Assembly (NCBI GenBank): GCA_021773405.1
Contig: JAJFKD010000052.1
Coordinates: 1-42,132, forward strand
Origin: Porticoccus sp.
GTDB lineage: Bacteria > Pseudomonadota > Gammaproteobacteria > Pseudomonadales > Porticoccaceae
Direction: 5' to 3'
Length of the DNA: 42,132 nt
Shown piece by piece: positions 8,470 to 15,806 of this stretch (positions are counted from its first letter, which is position 1; every line of letters starts with the position of its first letter). The translations under genes and the position numbers were made by a program. The notes beneath the pieces were generated by a model. The model was not told the origin of the DNA and ran no database searches. It saw only the letters and a program-made list of their open reading frames with translations.

Positions 8470-9918
8470 TCAGAGAACGGCGGCCAGGCTAATCCCGGCC
8501 GAGATGAAGACGACGAGGATCAGCAACAAGGGCCAGACGAAGACGACCCAGCGGTCGAACGACACGCGCCCTATGGCCAGACCGCCGATCACAACCGCAG
8601 AGGTGGGTGTGATCAGGTTCACCAGCCCGCTGGCCGATTGATAGGCCGTAACCACAAGGTCGCGACCGACGCCTGCGAAATCCCCCAGGGGCGCGAGGAT
8701 CGGCATCGACAGGACGGCAAGGCCGGACGAGGACGGCACCAGAAAGCTCATCCCGATCTCGATCCAGAGCATGAGGTTGATGAACGCAATCTCCGGCAGT
8801 CCGCCGAGGGTATCGGCCGCACTGTTCAGGATCGTATCGGCGATCAGGCCCTGTTCCATGATCACGACGATGCCACGCGCCAGACCGATCACCAGCGCGA
8901 CCCCCAGCAGATCCTTGGCACCATCCACAAAGGACGACGTCAGCTTCTTTTCGCCCATCCGCGCCACCAGCCCGACGACGATGGCCATGCCGAAGAACAG
9001 CGCGCCCATCCGGGCCATCCACCATCCCTGGCTCGAAACGCCCCAGATCATCACGGCGAAGGTCACAAAAAACAGAATCAGAACCAGCTTCTGAGTGCCG
9101 CTCAGCTTCGGCTCGTCAAATTCCGCATCCGTCTCGTTCAGGAAAAACTGCCGGTCGCTGTCGCGTTGTGCGGCAACGACGGACCGGGTTGGGTCAGCCT
9201 TGACCCTCGATGCGTAGCGCATCACATACGCGATGCAGATCGCGAGGCCGCCAAACAGGATGACTAGCCGCAGCGCCATACCATCTGTGAAGGGGATGCC
9301 CGCTGCGTTCGAAGCGATCACCGTGGCGAAGGGGTTGATCGTCGATCCCAGGGTTCCGATCCCGGCACCGATCAGGATGATCGCCACGCCGGTCACGGAA
9401 TCGTAGCCGGCCGCGATCACCACCGGGATCAGAAGCGCATAGAAGGCCAGCGTCTCTTCGGCCATGCCGTAGGAGGTGCCGCCCAAGGCAAAGAGCGACA
9501 TCAGGATCGGGATCATCCAAATTTCCCGTCCCTTCAGGCGAACCATCGCTGTTTGAATACCCGTATTGATCGCATTCGTGGCATTCACCACGCCCAAGAA
9601 GCCGCCCAGAAGCAGGACGAAGAGCGCCACGTCGATGGCATTGGCGGCATAGCTGTCCGGATCGTAGAACCCTGCGACCGGCGCCAGCATCACATCGACG
9701 AAACCCTGCGGGTTCGGTTCGACCGTCTGATAGGTTCCCGGCACGGCGATCTCGCGGCCGACCTCCTCGCTCATTGCGCGATCGTATTGGCCCGCCGGTA
9801 TGATCCAGGTCAGGGCCGCGACTATGATGATCAGCACGAACAGGATGGAATAGGCAGTGGGAAACCGGGCCGCCCTGCCCTGCCCGTTCGGCGTCTTGGT
9901 CGATGATGTGTCGGACAT
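8470..9918 (-). CDS. YfcC-family transporter, probable arginine/ornithine exchanger
   Basis: A 482-residue membrane protein of the YfcC family (DcuC-like fold) with about a dozen hydrophobic segments. WIIPAGQYDR near residue 40 and TSYGMAEETLAFYAL, INPFATVIASNAAG and PTSAVVIGGLAIG further on are typical. The start is at 9916-9918 (MSDTSS), preceded by GAGGGAG; the frame continues upstream without support. YfcC-type proteins are frequent in arc operons of bacteria without a classical ArcD and are thought to exchange arginine for ornithine. That function is inferred here from position as first gene of the operon. Its promoter region is at about 9985-10014. Confidence 0.88.
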   Translation of the reverse strand: MSDTSSTKTPNGQGRAARFPTAYSILFVLIIIVAALTWIIPAGQYDRAMSEEVGREIAVPGTYQTVEPNPQGFVDVMLAPVAGFYDPDSYAANAIDVALFVLLLGGFLGVVNATNAINTGIQTAMVRLKGREIWMIPILMSLFALGGTSYGMAEETLAFYALLIPVVIAAGYDSVTGVAIILIGAGIGTLGSTINPFATVIASNAAGIPFTDGMALRLVILFGGLAICIAYVMRYASRVKADPTRSVVAAQRDSDRQFFLNETDAEFDEPKLSGTQKLVLILFFVTFAVMIWGVSSQGWWMARMGALFFGMAIVVGLVARMGEKKLTSSFVDGAKDLLGVALVIGLARGIVVIMEQGLIADTILNSAADTLGGLPEIAFINLMLWIEIGMSFLVPSSSGLAVLSMPILAPLGDFAGVGRDLVVTAYQSASGLVNLITPTSAVVIGGLAIGRVSFDRWVVFVWPLLLILVVFISAGISLAAVL

Positions 9919-9984
9919 CTGTGTTACTCCCTCTTTCAATGAGATTTCTGTGGATGTCTCTCTTCCTTGTGATCGTGAACGACC

Positions 9985-10014
9985 ATTATGTTGACAGACG
10001 CTGTCAGGCATCAA
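9985..10014 (-). promoter_or_regulatory. Candidate arc operon promoter with dyad operator
   Basis: On the minus strand, TTGATG (plus positions 10009-10014) and CATAAT (9985-9990) are separated by 18 bp and sit about 70 bp before the transporter start. The spacer contains the perfect dyad TGACAG-CGT-CTGTCA (9992-10006), so a repressor bound there would block RNA polymerase. No FNR/Anr consensus (TTGAT-N4-ATCAA) is present, unlike many arc operons. Candidate only. Confidence 0.4.
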
Positions 10015-10372
10015 ACCTTACAGTTTTTTCTGGACGGCTCTGATTGGGAAACAAGCGACGGGCGCATTCCTCATCTCCGCTTACTCGAGGAGCCCGTATG
10101 CCTTGCCGGCCGTTTACGAAGTCTGCTGCTCCGCATGGTTCTAGGAACTTGCTGCTGTTCCGACGGACCTAGATGTGTGAGGTCTCCGCTGTGGTCGTGC
10201 GCTCACTGAAGTCACCGCGATTAAGCTGAGTTTGCGCTCGTCGGTATTCTGATGGGTTGGCCAGCGGAGCAGGAGAGGGCTTCCGTCATGAACCGAATGC
10301 TTTTCAACGTCGAGTGTGTGCCTTAGGTCTAGGCTTTGGGCCGTCCCAAAAATTCTGATCGGAGTGAATTCC
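10015..10372. other. Intergenic region between arc operon and DUF6629 gene
   Basis: About 360 bp without a convincing gene. A possible nested stem lies at 10140-10173: outer arms TCTAGG and CCTAGA, inner arms GGAAC and GTTCC. It could be an RNA structure or nothing. A ribosome-binding GGAGTG stands just before the DUF6629 start. The minus-strand frame crossing 10141-10464 looks like a shadow and is not annotated. Confidence 0.3.
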
Positions 10373-11059
10373 ATGTGCTTATCCGCCCAGGTCAGCTTTG
10401 CCGCCAGTGTTTTCCTTGTTGGCGGTGGCACCGCGATTTCAATCGAGGCATGGCGGCGCAACAAACGCTATCTGCCGCTTGCCTTGATGCCGCTTTTCGC
10501 CGGCCTTCAGCAATTCATGGAGGGGTTTGTCTGGGTCGGCATGAATGGAAATGATCCGCTGACGGTCTTGTGGGGGGCAATGGGGTTTATCTTTTTCACT
10601 TGGTTTATGTGGCCGATTTGGGTGCCGTTCTCGGTCTACGTGCTCGAGCCGCGTGAGAGTTCCCGCAAGAGGCTGTTCCTCATCTTGGCTGTGATCGGGC
10701 TGGGATTCGGGTTGTTGCTCTATATCCCGCACGGGCTCAACAGCAGCATGGTCGTGGTTGAGATCAACAATCAATCGCTGGCCTATGAAAAATCCATGTG
10801 GCTTGATTTCATGATGCCGCGCTGGTTGACCAACACGATCTATGTCGCCCTCATCATTCTTCCGCCTACGCTGTCGCGCTACAAACACGTGCGCCATTTC
10901 GCCCTGACGCTTGCGGCGGTCGTAGTGATTGACATTGCTTTCCTGCAATTTGCCTACATATCATTCTTCTGTCTGTTGGCGGGACTCGCAACGCTGCATC
11001 TGGTTTACATCATCCTTACCAACAAATGCGCCCGGGAATGCCCTGAACTGTTCGCCTGA
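10373..11059 (+). CDS. DUF6629-like integral membrane protein
   Basis: A 228-residue protein with about seven hydrophobic segments, beginning MCLSAQVSFAAS and continuing RRNKRYLPLALMPLFAGLQQ, with QFMEGFVWVG and the end KCARECPELFA. It matches the DUF6629 family as I remember it; no biochemical function is known for that family. The ATG at 10373 has GGAGTG about 8 bases upstream, so I reject the longer open frame from 10316. Aromatic and small-residue helices suggest an inner-membrane protein. Its 3' end overlaps the 3' end of the convergent sigma-factor gene by 55 bp. Possible metal ligands are the Cys pair near the C-terminus. Family call moderate to good, function unknown. Confidence 0.75.
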   Translation: MCLSAQVSFAASVFLVGGGTAISIEAWRRNKRYLPLALMPLFAGLQQFMEGFVWVGMNGNDPLTVLWGAMGFIFFTWFMWPIWVPFSVYVLEPRESSRKRLFLILAVIGLGFGLLLYIPHGLNSSMVVVEINNQSLAYEKSMWLDFMMPRWLTNTIYVALIILPPTLSRYKHVRHFALTLAAVVVIDIAFLQFAYISFFCLLAGLATLHLVYIILTNKCARECPELFA

Positions 11060-11679
11060 TCCCGTCGCATACTTACATCGGTGCAGTTTGACAGACGTGT
11101 GGGATCACTTCGTCGCGAGGTAGAGCAGTAGCAATCATCGGGATCGTCCAGGCAGCAGGCGCCACAGTAGTGTTGGATCGCCTCGCGCAGAGCAGCGCGC
11201 GCCCGGTGCAGCCGTACGCCAAGGGCGTTGCGGTTCAACCCCATATCGGCGGCCACGATTCCCCGGTCCTCTTCACCGAAATCAATGCGCCGGATCAACA
11301 TGGCGTCAACGGAACGAAGCTCGGTGAGCAGCCTGCTAGGGCATGTGCACGGCCGCGCCATCTGTGTCGGCGCATCGGCGACCCATTCTTCGGGTTCGCG
11401 CGTCACGGCGCCGGCCAGTCGAGTTCGCCGGATCCTCTTGCGGTAGTGGTCGTTCAGCGCGGACCGCAGGACTGCATATAGCCAAGCATCCATCCGCTCA
11501 ACGTTGCGCAACTGATCCTTCCGCGCCAGCACCCGTAAGCAGAACTCTTGCAACACATCCTCGGCATCGGCCCGGTTGCCCAGCCGTTTCGCGAGGAAGC
11601 CAAGAAAAGCTCGTCGGCCCTCGATCAGTGCGGTCTCGGTCAATGTTTCATAGTTCTGTGCTTCTACGTTGTTGCTCAT
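11005..11679 (-). CDS. CorE-like ECF sigma factor with CxC linker and Cys-rich tail
   Basis: An ECF-type sigma factor of 224 residues. Region 2 covers about 18-85 (AEDVLQEFCLRVLAR, WLYAVLRSALNDHYRK) and region 4 about 115-168 (ADMGLNRNALGVRLHRARAA). The linker has Cys111-x-Cys113. After region 4 comes a cluster of Cys172, 175, 176, 183 and 185 (YCGACC, CYC). CorE-type (ECF44) factors have exactly such a CxC plus a C-terminal Cys-rich domain, and CorE of Myxococcus xanthus responds to copper through these cysteines without an anti-sigma factor. The frame continues about 39 residues past the last Cys and overlaps the convergent DUF6629 gene, so the real C-terminus is uncertain. AGGAGGAATTCG precedes the ATG. 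It follows lgt by 31 bp and probably belongs to the unit controlled by the CueR-like promoter at 13743-13773. Confidence 0.88.
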   Translation of the reverse strand: MSNNVEAQNYETLTETALIEGRRAFLGFLAKRLGNRADAEDVLQEFCLRVLARKDQLRNVERMDAWLYAVLRSALNDHYRKRIRRTRLAGAVTREPEEWVADAPTQMARPCTCPSRLLTELRSVDAMLIRRIDFGEEDRGIVAADMGLNRNALGVRLHRARAALREAIQHYCGACCLDDPDDCYCSTSRRSDPTRLSNCTDVSMRRDQANSSGHSRAHLLVRMM

Positions 11680-11710
11680 TCGAATTCCTCCTAATCGAGT
11701 TCCCTCCGGA

Positions 11711-12634
11711 TCACGCGACGGTATTTTGCCTCTGGTTGCCTGGGCTTCCGGAGCGTCTGAACGAGTACAAAACCAAAGCCAGTCCGGCCAGAATCATCGG
11801 CGCGGACAGCAGCTGACCCATCGTTAGCCCCCAGTCACCGAAATGAAGTGCATGTCCGATCGGATTTTCGGCGGTCGCGAACTGCATGTCCGGCTGCCGG
11901 AACAGCTCCACGAAGCTCCGGCCGAGGCCGTAGCCAGTCAGGAACACGCCTGTCAGGGCGCCCGGCATCCTCAGCCAGCCGCGGCGCCAGGCGAGGTGGA
12001 GCAGGAGCGTCCCCAGCAGAAGCCCTTCCAGAAGCGCCTCGTACAGCTGCGAGGGATGGCGGGCGCAGAGCCCAGTGATGCCTTCACAGGCCTGCGCCGC
12101 CTCGCCCGGAAAGATCACCGCCCATGGAACATCAGTTGGCCGCCCCCAAAGCTCGTTGTTGGTGAAATTCGCCAGCCGCCCCAGAAACAGCCCCGGTGGA
12201 GTTGCCAGCGCAAGCAAGTCGGCGGTGCTGAGCAGGGATGTGTTCTGCCGAAGAGAGAACACCAGCGTTGCGACAGCGACACCCGAAAAACCGCCGTGGA
12301 ACGACATGCCGCCCTGCCATACCTTGAGGATTTCCAGAGGGTTGGCCAGATAGTAGTCGGGCTGATAAAATAGCACGAAGCCCAAGCGTCCGCCAACGAT
12401 CACGCCCAGGATGATCCATGTCAGAAGGTTCTCAATCTGCTGGCGATCAAGTGGCGGCCCGGCCTGGGGCCAGAGTGCCGGGCGACGGACAGCCGCAAAG
12501 CAGATGCGCCATCCGATGAGGATGCCGACGATATAGGCAAGCGCGTACCAACGCAGCGCGAATGTGAAACTCCCGATCTCGATCGAGAACAGGTCGGTTC
12601 CGATATCCGGAAATGGTATCGCTTCGGTCAACAT
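11711..12634 (-). CDS. lgt: Prolipoprotein diacylglyceryl transferase
   Basis: Lgt, 307 residues, transfers diacylglycerol from phosphatidylglycerol to the lipobox cysteine of prelipoproteins in the inner membrane. About seven membrane segments, an early [25 protein letters not shown] in the middle, the signature region [15 protein letters not shown] and a C-terminal [12 protein letters not shown] identify it. The signature normally reads GRxGNFxN; here Ala replaces the second Gly. As an accessory copy among copper genes it could serve lipoproteins such as that at 31199-31492, but this is inference. An essential chromosomal lgt probably exists elsewhere. It lies 96 bp after the TVP38 gene and 31 bp before the sigma-factor gene. 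Confidence 0.93.
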   Translation of the reverse strand: MLTEAIPFPDIGTDLFSIEIGSFTFALRWYALAYIVGILIGWRICFAAVRRPALWPQAGPPLDRQQIENLLTWIILGVIVGGRLGFVLFYQPDYYLANPLEILKVWQGGMSFHGGFSGVAVATLVFSLRQNTSLLSTADLLALATPPGLFLGRLANFTNNELWGRPTDVPWAVIFPGEAAQACEGITGLCARHPSQLYEALLEGLLLGTLLLHLAWRRGWLRMPGALTGVFLTGYGLGRSFVELFRQPDMQFATAENPIGHALHFGDWGLTMGQLLSAPMILAGLALVLYSFRRSGSPGNQRQNTVA

Positions 12635-12730
12635 GGGCGGGGTCCCCGTTTCTTGCGTTGGAACTGAAAGTTGAAATGTCCATGGTGCTCGTTGAATGGC
12701 GGCGGCGTCTGCCGATGAACTGCGTCGCGA

Positions 12731-13417
12731 TCAGTCATGGCGCAATCCACGTCTCTGCCAATCTCTGACGCCGATGACCACAAGCGGGGTCAAGGTTAGT
12801 GCGCCCAGTCCGATTGCAGCCCAAACAGCACGGGAGGTGTCTCCGCTGACGACTTTGTTGCCGAAATGCGCGAGCACAAAACTAGCGGGAATGATCCCGG
12901 CCAGGGTGGCCAGTCCGAAACGCCAGAAATGCAGTCGGCTTAGCCCTGCGGCATAGCTAACGATGTCAAATGATACGAATGGCAACAGGCGACTAATAAA
13001 TACCGTGAATGTCAGCGCGTCTTGAGAGCCGAGCCAGCCGGTATCCACCTTGTCGCCGAACCACCGCCGTAGCGCGTCTCGACCCAAGAACCGGGCGAAC
13101 CCGAAGGCTGCAAGAGCGCCGAGTTCGGCGCCGAGGACGATGTAGACCGTTCCGAGTGTGTGGCCGTATGCCGCGCCCGCGGCCAACGCAATGGGCGCGC
13201 TTGGGATTGGCGTGGCTATGATCGCGGCCGTCATCAGCCCAATGATGACAACTGGTCCCCAGATGCCAGCAGCCGCGACCCATCCAGATATTCTGTCGCC
13301 ATTTAGGCGGGTGAGGGCCTCTGACAGGGGGCCAAAGACAAGGGCGAGCAGGACAGCCGCGAAGCCGACTGCAACGGTCGCCTTGACGGCAGGTGTGATG
13401 GCCAGGTCGCGGTTCAT
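12731..13417 (-). CDS. TVP38/TMEM64-family membrane protein
   Basis: A 228-residue inner-membrane protein of the TVP38/TMEM64 (SNARE-associated/DedA-like) family. Key features are AAIIATPIPSAPIALAAG near residue 70, GRDALRRWFGDK near 115, and the conserved SRLLPFVSFDIVSYAAGLSR around 145-163. Five to six hydrophobic segments are present. Members are thought to take part in membrane or lipid homeostasis; a precise role is not established, and some neighbour metal-resistance genes. The start is 7 bases after the stop of the decayed small membrane frame at 13425-13695, suggesting one original operon from the CueR-like promoter upstream. Confidence 0.9.
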   Translation of the reverse strand: MNRDLAITPAVKATVAVGFAAVLLALVFGPLSEALTRLNGDRISGWVAAAGIWGPVVIIGLMTAAIIATPIPSAPIALAAGAAYGHTLGTVYIVLGAELGALAAFGFARFLGRDALRRWFGDKVDTGWLGSQDALTFTVFISRLLPFVSFDIVSYAAGLSRLHFWRFGLATLAGIIPASFVLAHFGNKVVSGDTSRAVWAAIGLGALTLTPLVVIGVRDWQRRGLRHD

Positions 13418-13424
13418 CTGCGCG

Positions 13425-13695
13425 TCATGTCAGGTGAGGGACGAACAGGTACGCCGCTGTCAGAAGCTCGAACACGACACAGAACGGGAAATACAATCGC
13501 GGTACCCACGCGCCGTGGAGGCCATTGTGGTGCAAGAAGGCCTACATCGCATGCGCCGCGAGCCCTGCTGGCAAGGCGAGCGGATGCCAGAACAACCCTA
13601 AAAACGGGCAGGAAAACCAGAAACACCCCGGCCGCAAAGCCGAATGGGCCAACTATCTCGTTGGCTTGTCGATCTTGAATGTGCTCGCCCGACAT
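13425..13695 (-). pseudogene. Decayed small membrane protein gene
   Basis: Two frames together read like one small membrane protein. The first begins at the ATG at 13695 (MSGEHIQD) and runs through GPFGFAAGVFLVFLPVF. After the T run near 13625 the sense continues in the next frame as LGLFWHPLALPAGLAAHAM, hits a TAG, and goes on as AFLHHNGLHGAW, ending ELLTAAYLFVPHLT with a TGA at 13425-13427. Thus one frameshift and one nonsense codon would have to be repaired. It lies just behind the CueR-like promoter and directly before the TVP38 gene, the expected place for a first operon gene. The homologue is not recognised. The reconstruction is mine and could be chance. Confidence 0.35.
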
Positions 13696-13742
13696 TTGCG
13701 AATTGCCTCGATCCTGGTTGCTCGGGTTCCTCTTGAAAACTA

Positions 13743-13773
13743 AATATGCCGATTCCACTAACTGGAAGGTCAA
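13743..13773 (-). promoter_or_regulatory. CueR-type promoter before the TVP38-lgt-sigma unit
   Basis: On the minus strand, TTGACC (plus 13768-13773) and CATATT (13743-13748) are exactly 19 bp apart, the overlong spacing typical of MerR-family promoters. The spacer holds TTCCA-GTTAG-TGGAA, a dyad like the CueR operators before copA and copZ. The -10 is the best of the seven such sites in the window. Confidence 0.7.
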
Positions 13774-13790
13774 GAGTATCTCGAGGAAAA

Positions 13791-14177
13791 TCAGACTGCG
13801 TCCAGAGCCGCCCGAAGAAAGTCGCGGACTTGGCCTGCGACCGCATCCAGGTCAGCGTTTTCTACCGCTTGCATCGACGCCACTGGGTCAATGGCACTGA
13901 TTTCGGTGTCTGCGTCTAATTGGCGCAGGATGACGTTACAGGGCAGCATCGCGCCGATGCGCGGCTCGATCTCGATGGCCTTGCGGGCCATGCCCGGATT
14001 GCAGGCGCCTAGGATGCGATAGGGCGGCATCTCCGCGCCCAGCTTCTTTTTCATCGTCGCTTTCACGTCAATCTCGGTCAGTACACTGAAGCCTTTTTCA
14101 GCCAGTGCGTCACGAACAAGCAATTCGGCGGCGTCTATGGCGACATCTTTCAAAACGCGATCATAGGTATAAGCCAT
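13791..14177 (-). CDS. DUF302 domain protein
   Basis: A 128-residue protein, almost entirely one DUF302 domain. VRDALAEKGFSVLTEIDV (about 22-39), ACNPGMARKAIEIEPRIGAMLPCNV (about 70-95) and the acidic segment IDP near 107 are standard. DUF302 proteins are small, often found with copper, sulfur or redox genes, and have no firmly established activity. Cys71 and Cys92 are as in the family. The ATG at 14177 follows GGGGGAAGATCGAA, so I prefer it over the longer frame that starts at 14213. It ends just upstream of the CueR-like promoter at 13743-13773 and may be transcribed from its own promoter or with the EF-hand gene 140 bp upstream. Confidence 0.85.
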   Translation of the reverse strand: MAYTYDRVLKDVAIDAAELLVRDALAEKGFSVLTEIDVKATMKKKLGAEMPPYRILGACNPGMARKAIEIEPRIGAMLPCNVILRQLDADTEISAIDPVASMQAVENADLDAVAGQVRDFLRAALDAV

Positions 14178-14288
14178 TTCGATCTTCCCCCTTTTCGGAT
14201 TCGTGGTGGTCATTGTCTGGACGTGCCAAATCCAAATGCGGTCTGGCGTTGGCGTCCGGATGTTTCGCGGGTCAGTCGTTTTGGAAAT

Positions 14289-14312
14289 CGGCGCCAGCCA
14301 GAGCCGGCGCCG
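14289..14312 (-). terminator. Hairpin after the EF-hand gene
   Basis: Just past the EF-hand stop on the minus strand, CGGCGCC and GGCGCCG form a perfect 7-bp stem with a 10-base loop, followed by ATTTCC, a weak U tract. A plausible intrinsic terminator or transcript-end hairpin. Confidence 0.45.
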
Positions 14313-14318
14313 GACCGC

Positions 14319-14912
14319 TCAATTGTCGTTCATCATGGTTCTGTCGCCCATGCCCTGGCCATTGCCGGGCTGAACCGGAGGCTGTGCCATGTTCGACCGC
14401 ATCATCTGGATCCGTTCCATCATATCGGCGGGTGCCGTCATCTCTTCCGCCGTCACCGAACCATCTCCGTCCGCATCGAGGTGCTGGAAGCGATCCACCA
14501 TCATCTCGCGGATCATCGCGCTGTGAAGGGTTTCGAACTCGGCAATCGAGAGGGAGCCGTCGCCGTCGTTGTCGTATTCGGCGAGCTTGGCCTGCAGCTG
14601 CGAACGCATCTCTTCGGGCGTGACCGTGCCATCGCCGTCTGCGTCGAACATCTGCATCATGCCCCCGCCCATCGGACCCATGCCACCCATCGGACCCATG
14701 GCGCCCCTGATGCTGCCGCCCATCATGTTACCGTGCATGCGCTGCATCATGTCCATCATTCCCATCATGCCGGGGCCACTGCCCTGCATCATGCCGGGTC
14801 CGGGCTTGGCGCCGGGTTGCCCGCCGTGTCCGTGATTGGAATCCGCGAAAGCGGCACCGCCAAGGACGGTCGCAGTCAGGGTCATTGCAGCGAAGAAAGT
14901 ATTGCGTTTCAT
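14319..14912 (-). CDS. Secreted Met-rich EF-hand protein
   Basis: A 197-residue exported protein: signal peptide to about Ala23 (GGAAFA), then a Met/Gly/His-rich stretch (about residues 25-88, with MMQ, MMGMM, RMHGNMMGG and GGGMM). Three EF-hand loops follow: Asp90-Glu101 (DADGDGTVTPEE), Asp114-Glu125 (DNDGDGSLSIAE) and Asp146-Glu157 (DADGDGSVTAEE). The loops predict calcium binding, and the Met-rich segment could bind Cu(I) or Ag(I) in the periplasm. It is divergent from the response regulator, with shared upstream dyads at 14932-15040, so it is a likely target of that two-component system. The function of such EF-hand proteins is not established. The start is clear from the signal peptide. 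Confidence 0.85.
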   Translation of the reverse strand: MKRNTFFAAMTLTATVLGGAAFADSNHGHGGQPGAKPGPGMMQGSGPGMMGMMDMMQRMHGNMMGGSIRGAMGPMGGMGPMGGGMMQMFDADGDGTVTPEEMRSQLQAKLAEYDNDGDGSLSIAEFETLHSAMIREMMVDRFQHLDADGDGSVTAEEMTAPADMMERIQMMRSNMAQPPVQPGNGQGMGDRTMMNDN

Positions 14913-14931
14913 TCAGGTCACCTCGTGTCAG

Positions 14932-15040
14932 TGTTGCGATAGGCAACATATGGCAGGTGATTGTCGCGACGGAATGCCGGGCACACCGGTGTTTTGTATC
15001 GGCGGGTCACAACCGCGGTGCCTGTTACATTTCGCGACAA
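14932..15040. promoter_or_regulatory. Inverted repeats between EF-hand and response regulator genes
   Basis: The divergent intergenic region contains TGTTGC-GATAG-GCAACA (14932-14948). It also has two copies of TTGTCGCGA in opposite orientation (14961-14969 on plus, 15032-15040 as TCGCGACAA). These are candidate binding sites for the adjacent response regulator or another factor controlling both genes. No CueR-type dyad is present here. Confidence 0.4.
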
Positions 15041-15083
15041 ATCTCTTCGGGAAAGCACCCCGCATTCGTCTAAAGGAAGGGTT

Positions 15084-15806
15084 ATGAGCGAACCGCCGCA
15101 CATTCTTGTTGTCGATGACCACCGCGAAATCCGCGATGCCGTGACCCGTTATCTCGAGAAGAACGGGATGCGTGCGACCTCGGCGCGCGATGCGGTCGAA
15201 ATGGATGCGAAGCTCGCGAACGGCCAATTCGACCTGATCGTTCTCGACGTCATGATGCCGGGAGAAGACGGTCTGTCCGTGTGCCGGCGGCTGTCCGCTA
15301 CCGGAACCGTTCCGATTCTGATGTTGACTGCGCTCGGAGAGGAAACTGATCGGATCGTTGGCCTCGAAATTGGTGCGGATGACTATCTGGCGAAACCCTT
15401 CAACCCGCGCGAACTGGCCGCACGGATCAAAGCCATTCTGCGCCGTTCGACGAAAGCCGAGCCCTACGCAGGTAAACTTTCGGGCAGACGCATCGCGTTT
15501 GCCCATTGGATCCTGGACACGGACAGTCGGGTACTGTCGAACGAGGACGGTGCGCAAATCGATCTGACCAGCGCGGAATTCAAGCTTCTGACCGTCCTGC
15601 TGGAGCGTCCTCGTTTTGTCCTGAGCCGCGATCAGCTGCTCGATCTGACGGCAGGTCGGGGAGCGTCAGTCTTTGACCGAACCATAGACAACCAGATAAG
15701 CCGGCTGCGCCGAAAGATCGAGCTTGATGCTTCGCGCCCCCGCATCGTCACGACCGTGCGCGGCGGTGGTTATTGCCTGGCTGCCGATGTCCGCGAGTTG
15801 AGCTGA
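15084..15806 (+). CDS. OmpR-family response regulator
   Basis: A 240-residue response regulator. The receiver domain (about 5-120) has the acidic pair Asp11/Asp12, phosphoacceptor Asp55 (LIVLDVMMPG), Thr83 in MLTA and Lys104 in KPF. The C-terminal winged-helix domain (about 140-237) has LTSAEFKLLTVLLERP, DRTIDNQISRLRRKIE and VRGGGYCL. The start at 15084 has AAGGAAGGG upstream; the open frame from 14961 is not used. Its stop overlaps the kinase ATG (TGATG at 15804-15808). The pair with a His/Met-rich periplasmic sensor and a SHOCT protein suggests an envelope or metal stress response, inferred from context. Confidence 0.94.
   Translation: MSEPPHILVVDDHREIRDAVTRYLEKNGMRATSARDAVEMDAKLANGQFDLIVLDVMMPGEDGLSVCRRLSATGTVPILMLTALGEETDRIVGLEIGADDYLAKPFNPRELAARIKAILRRSTKAEPYAGKLSGRRIAFAHWILDTDSRVLSNEDGAQIDLTSAEFKLLTVLLERPRFVLSRDQLLDLTAGRGASVFDRTIDNQISRLRRKIELDASRPRIVTTVRGGGYCLAADVRELS

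Noticed and set aside
10141-10464. A 107-codon minus-strand frame upstream of the DUF6629 gene
   Set aside because: Overlaps the DUF6629 start and leader on the opposite strand; no ribosome-binding site or domain. Probably chance.
14649-14800. Tandem repeat in the Met/Gly-rich part of the EF-hand gene
   Set aside because: The repetitive look comes from coding of Met, Gly and Pro-rich residues; there is no regular DNA repeat unit beyond that.
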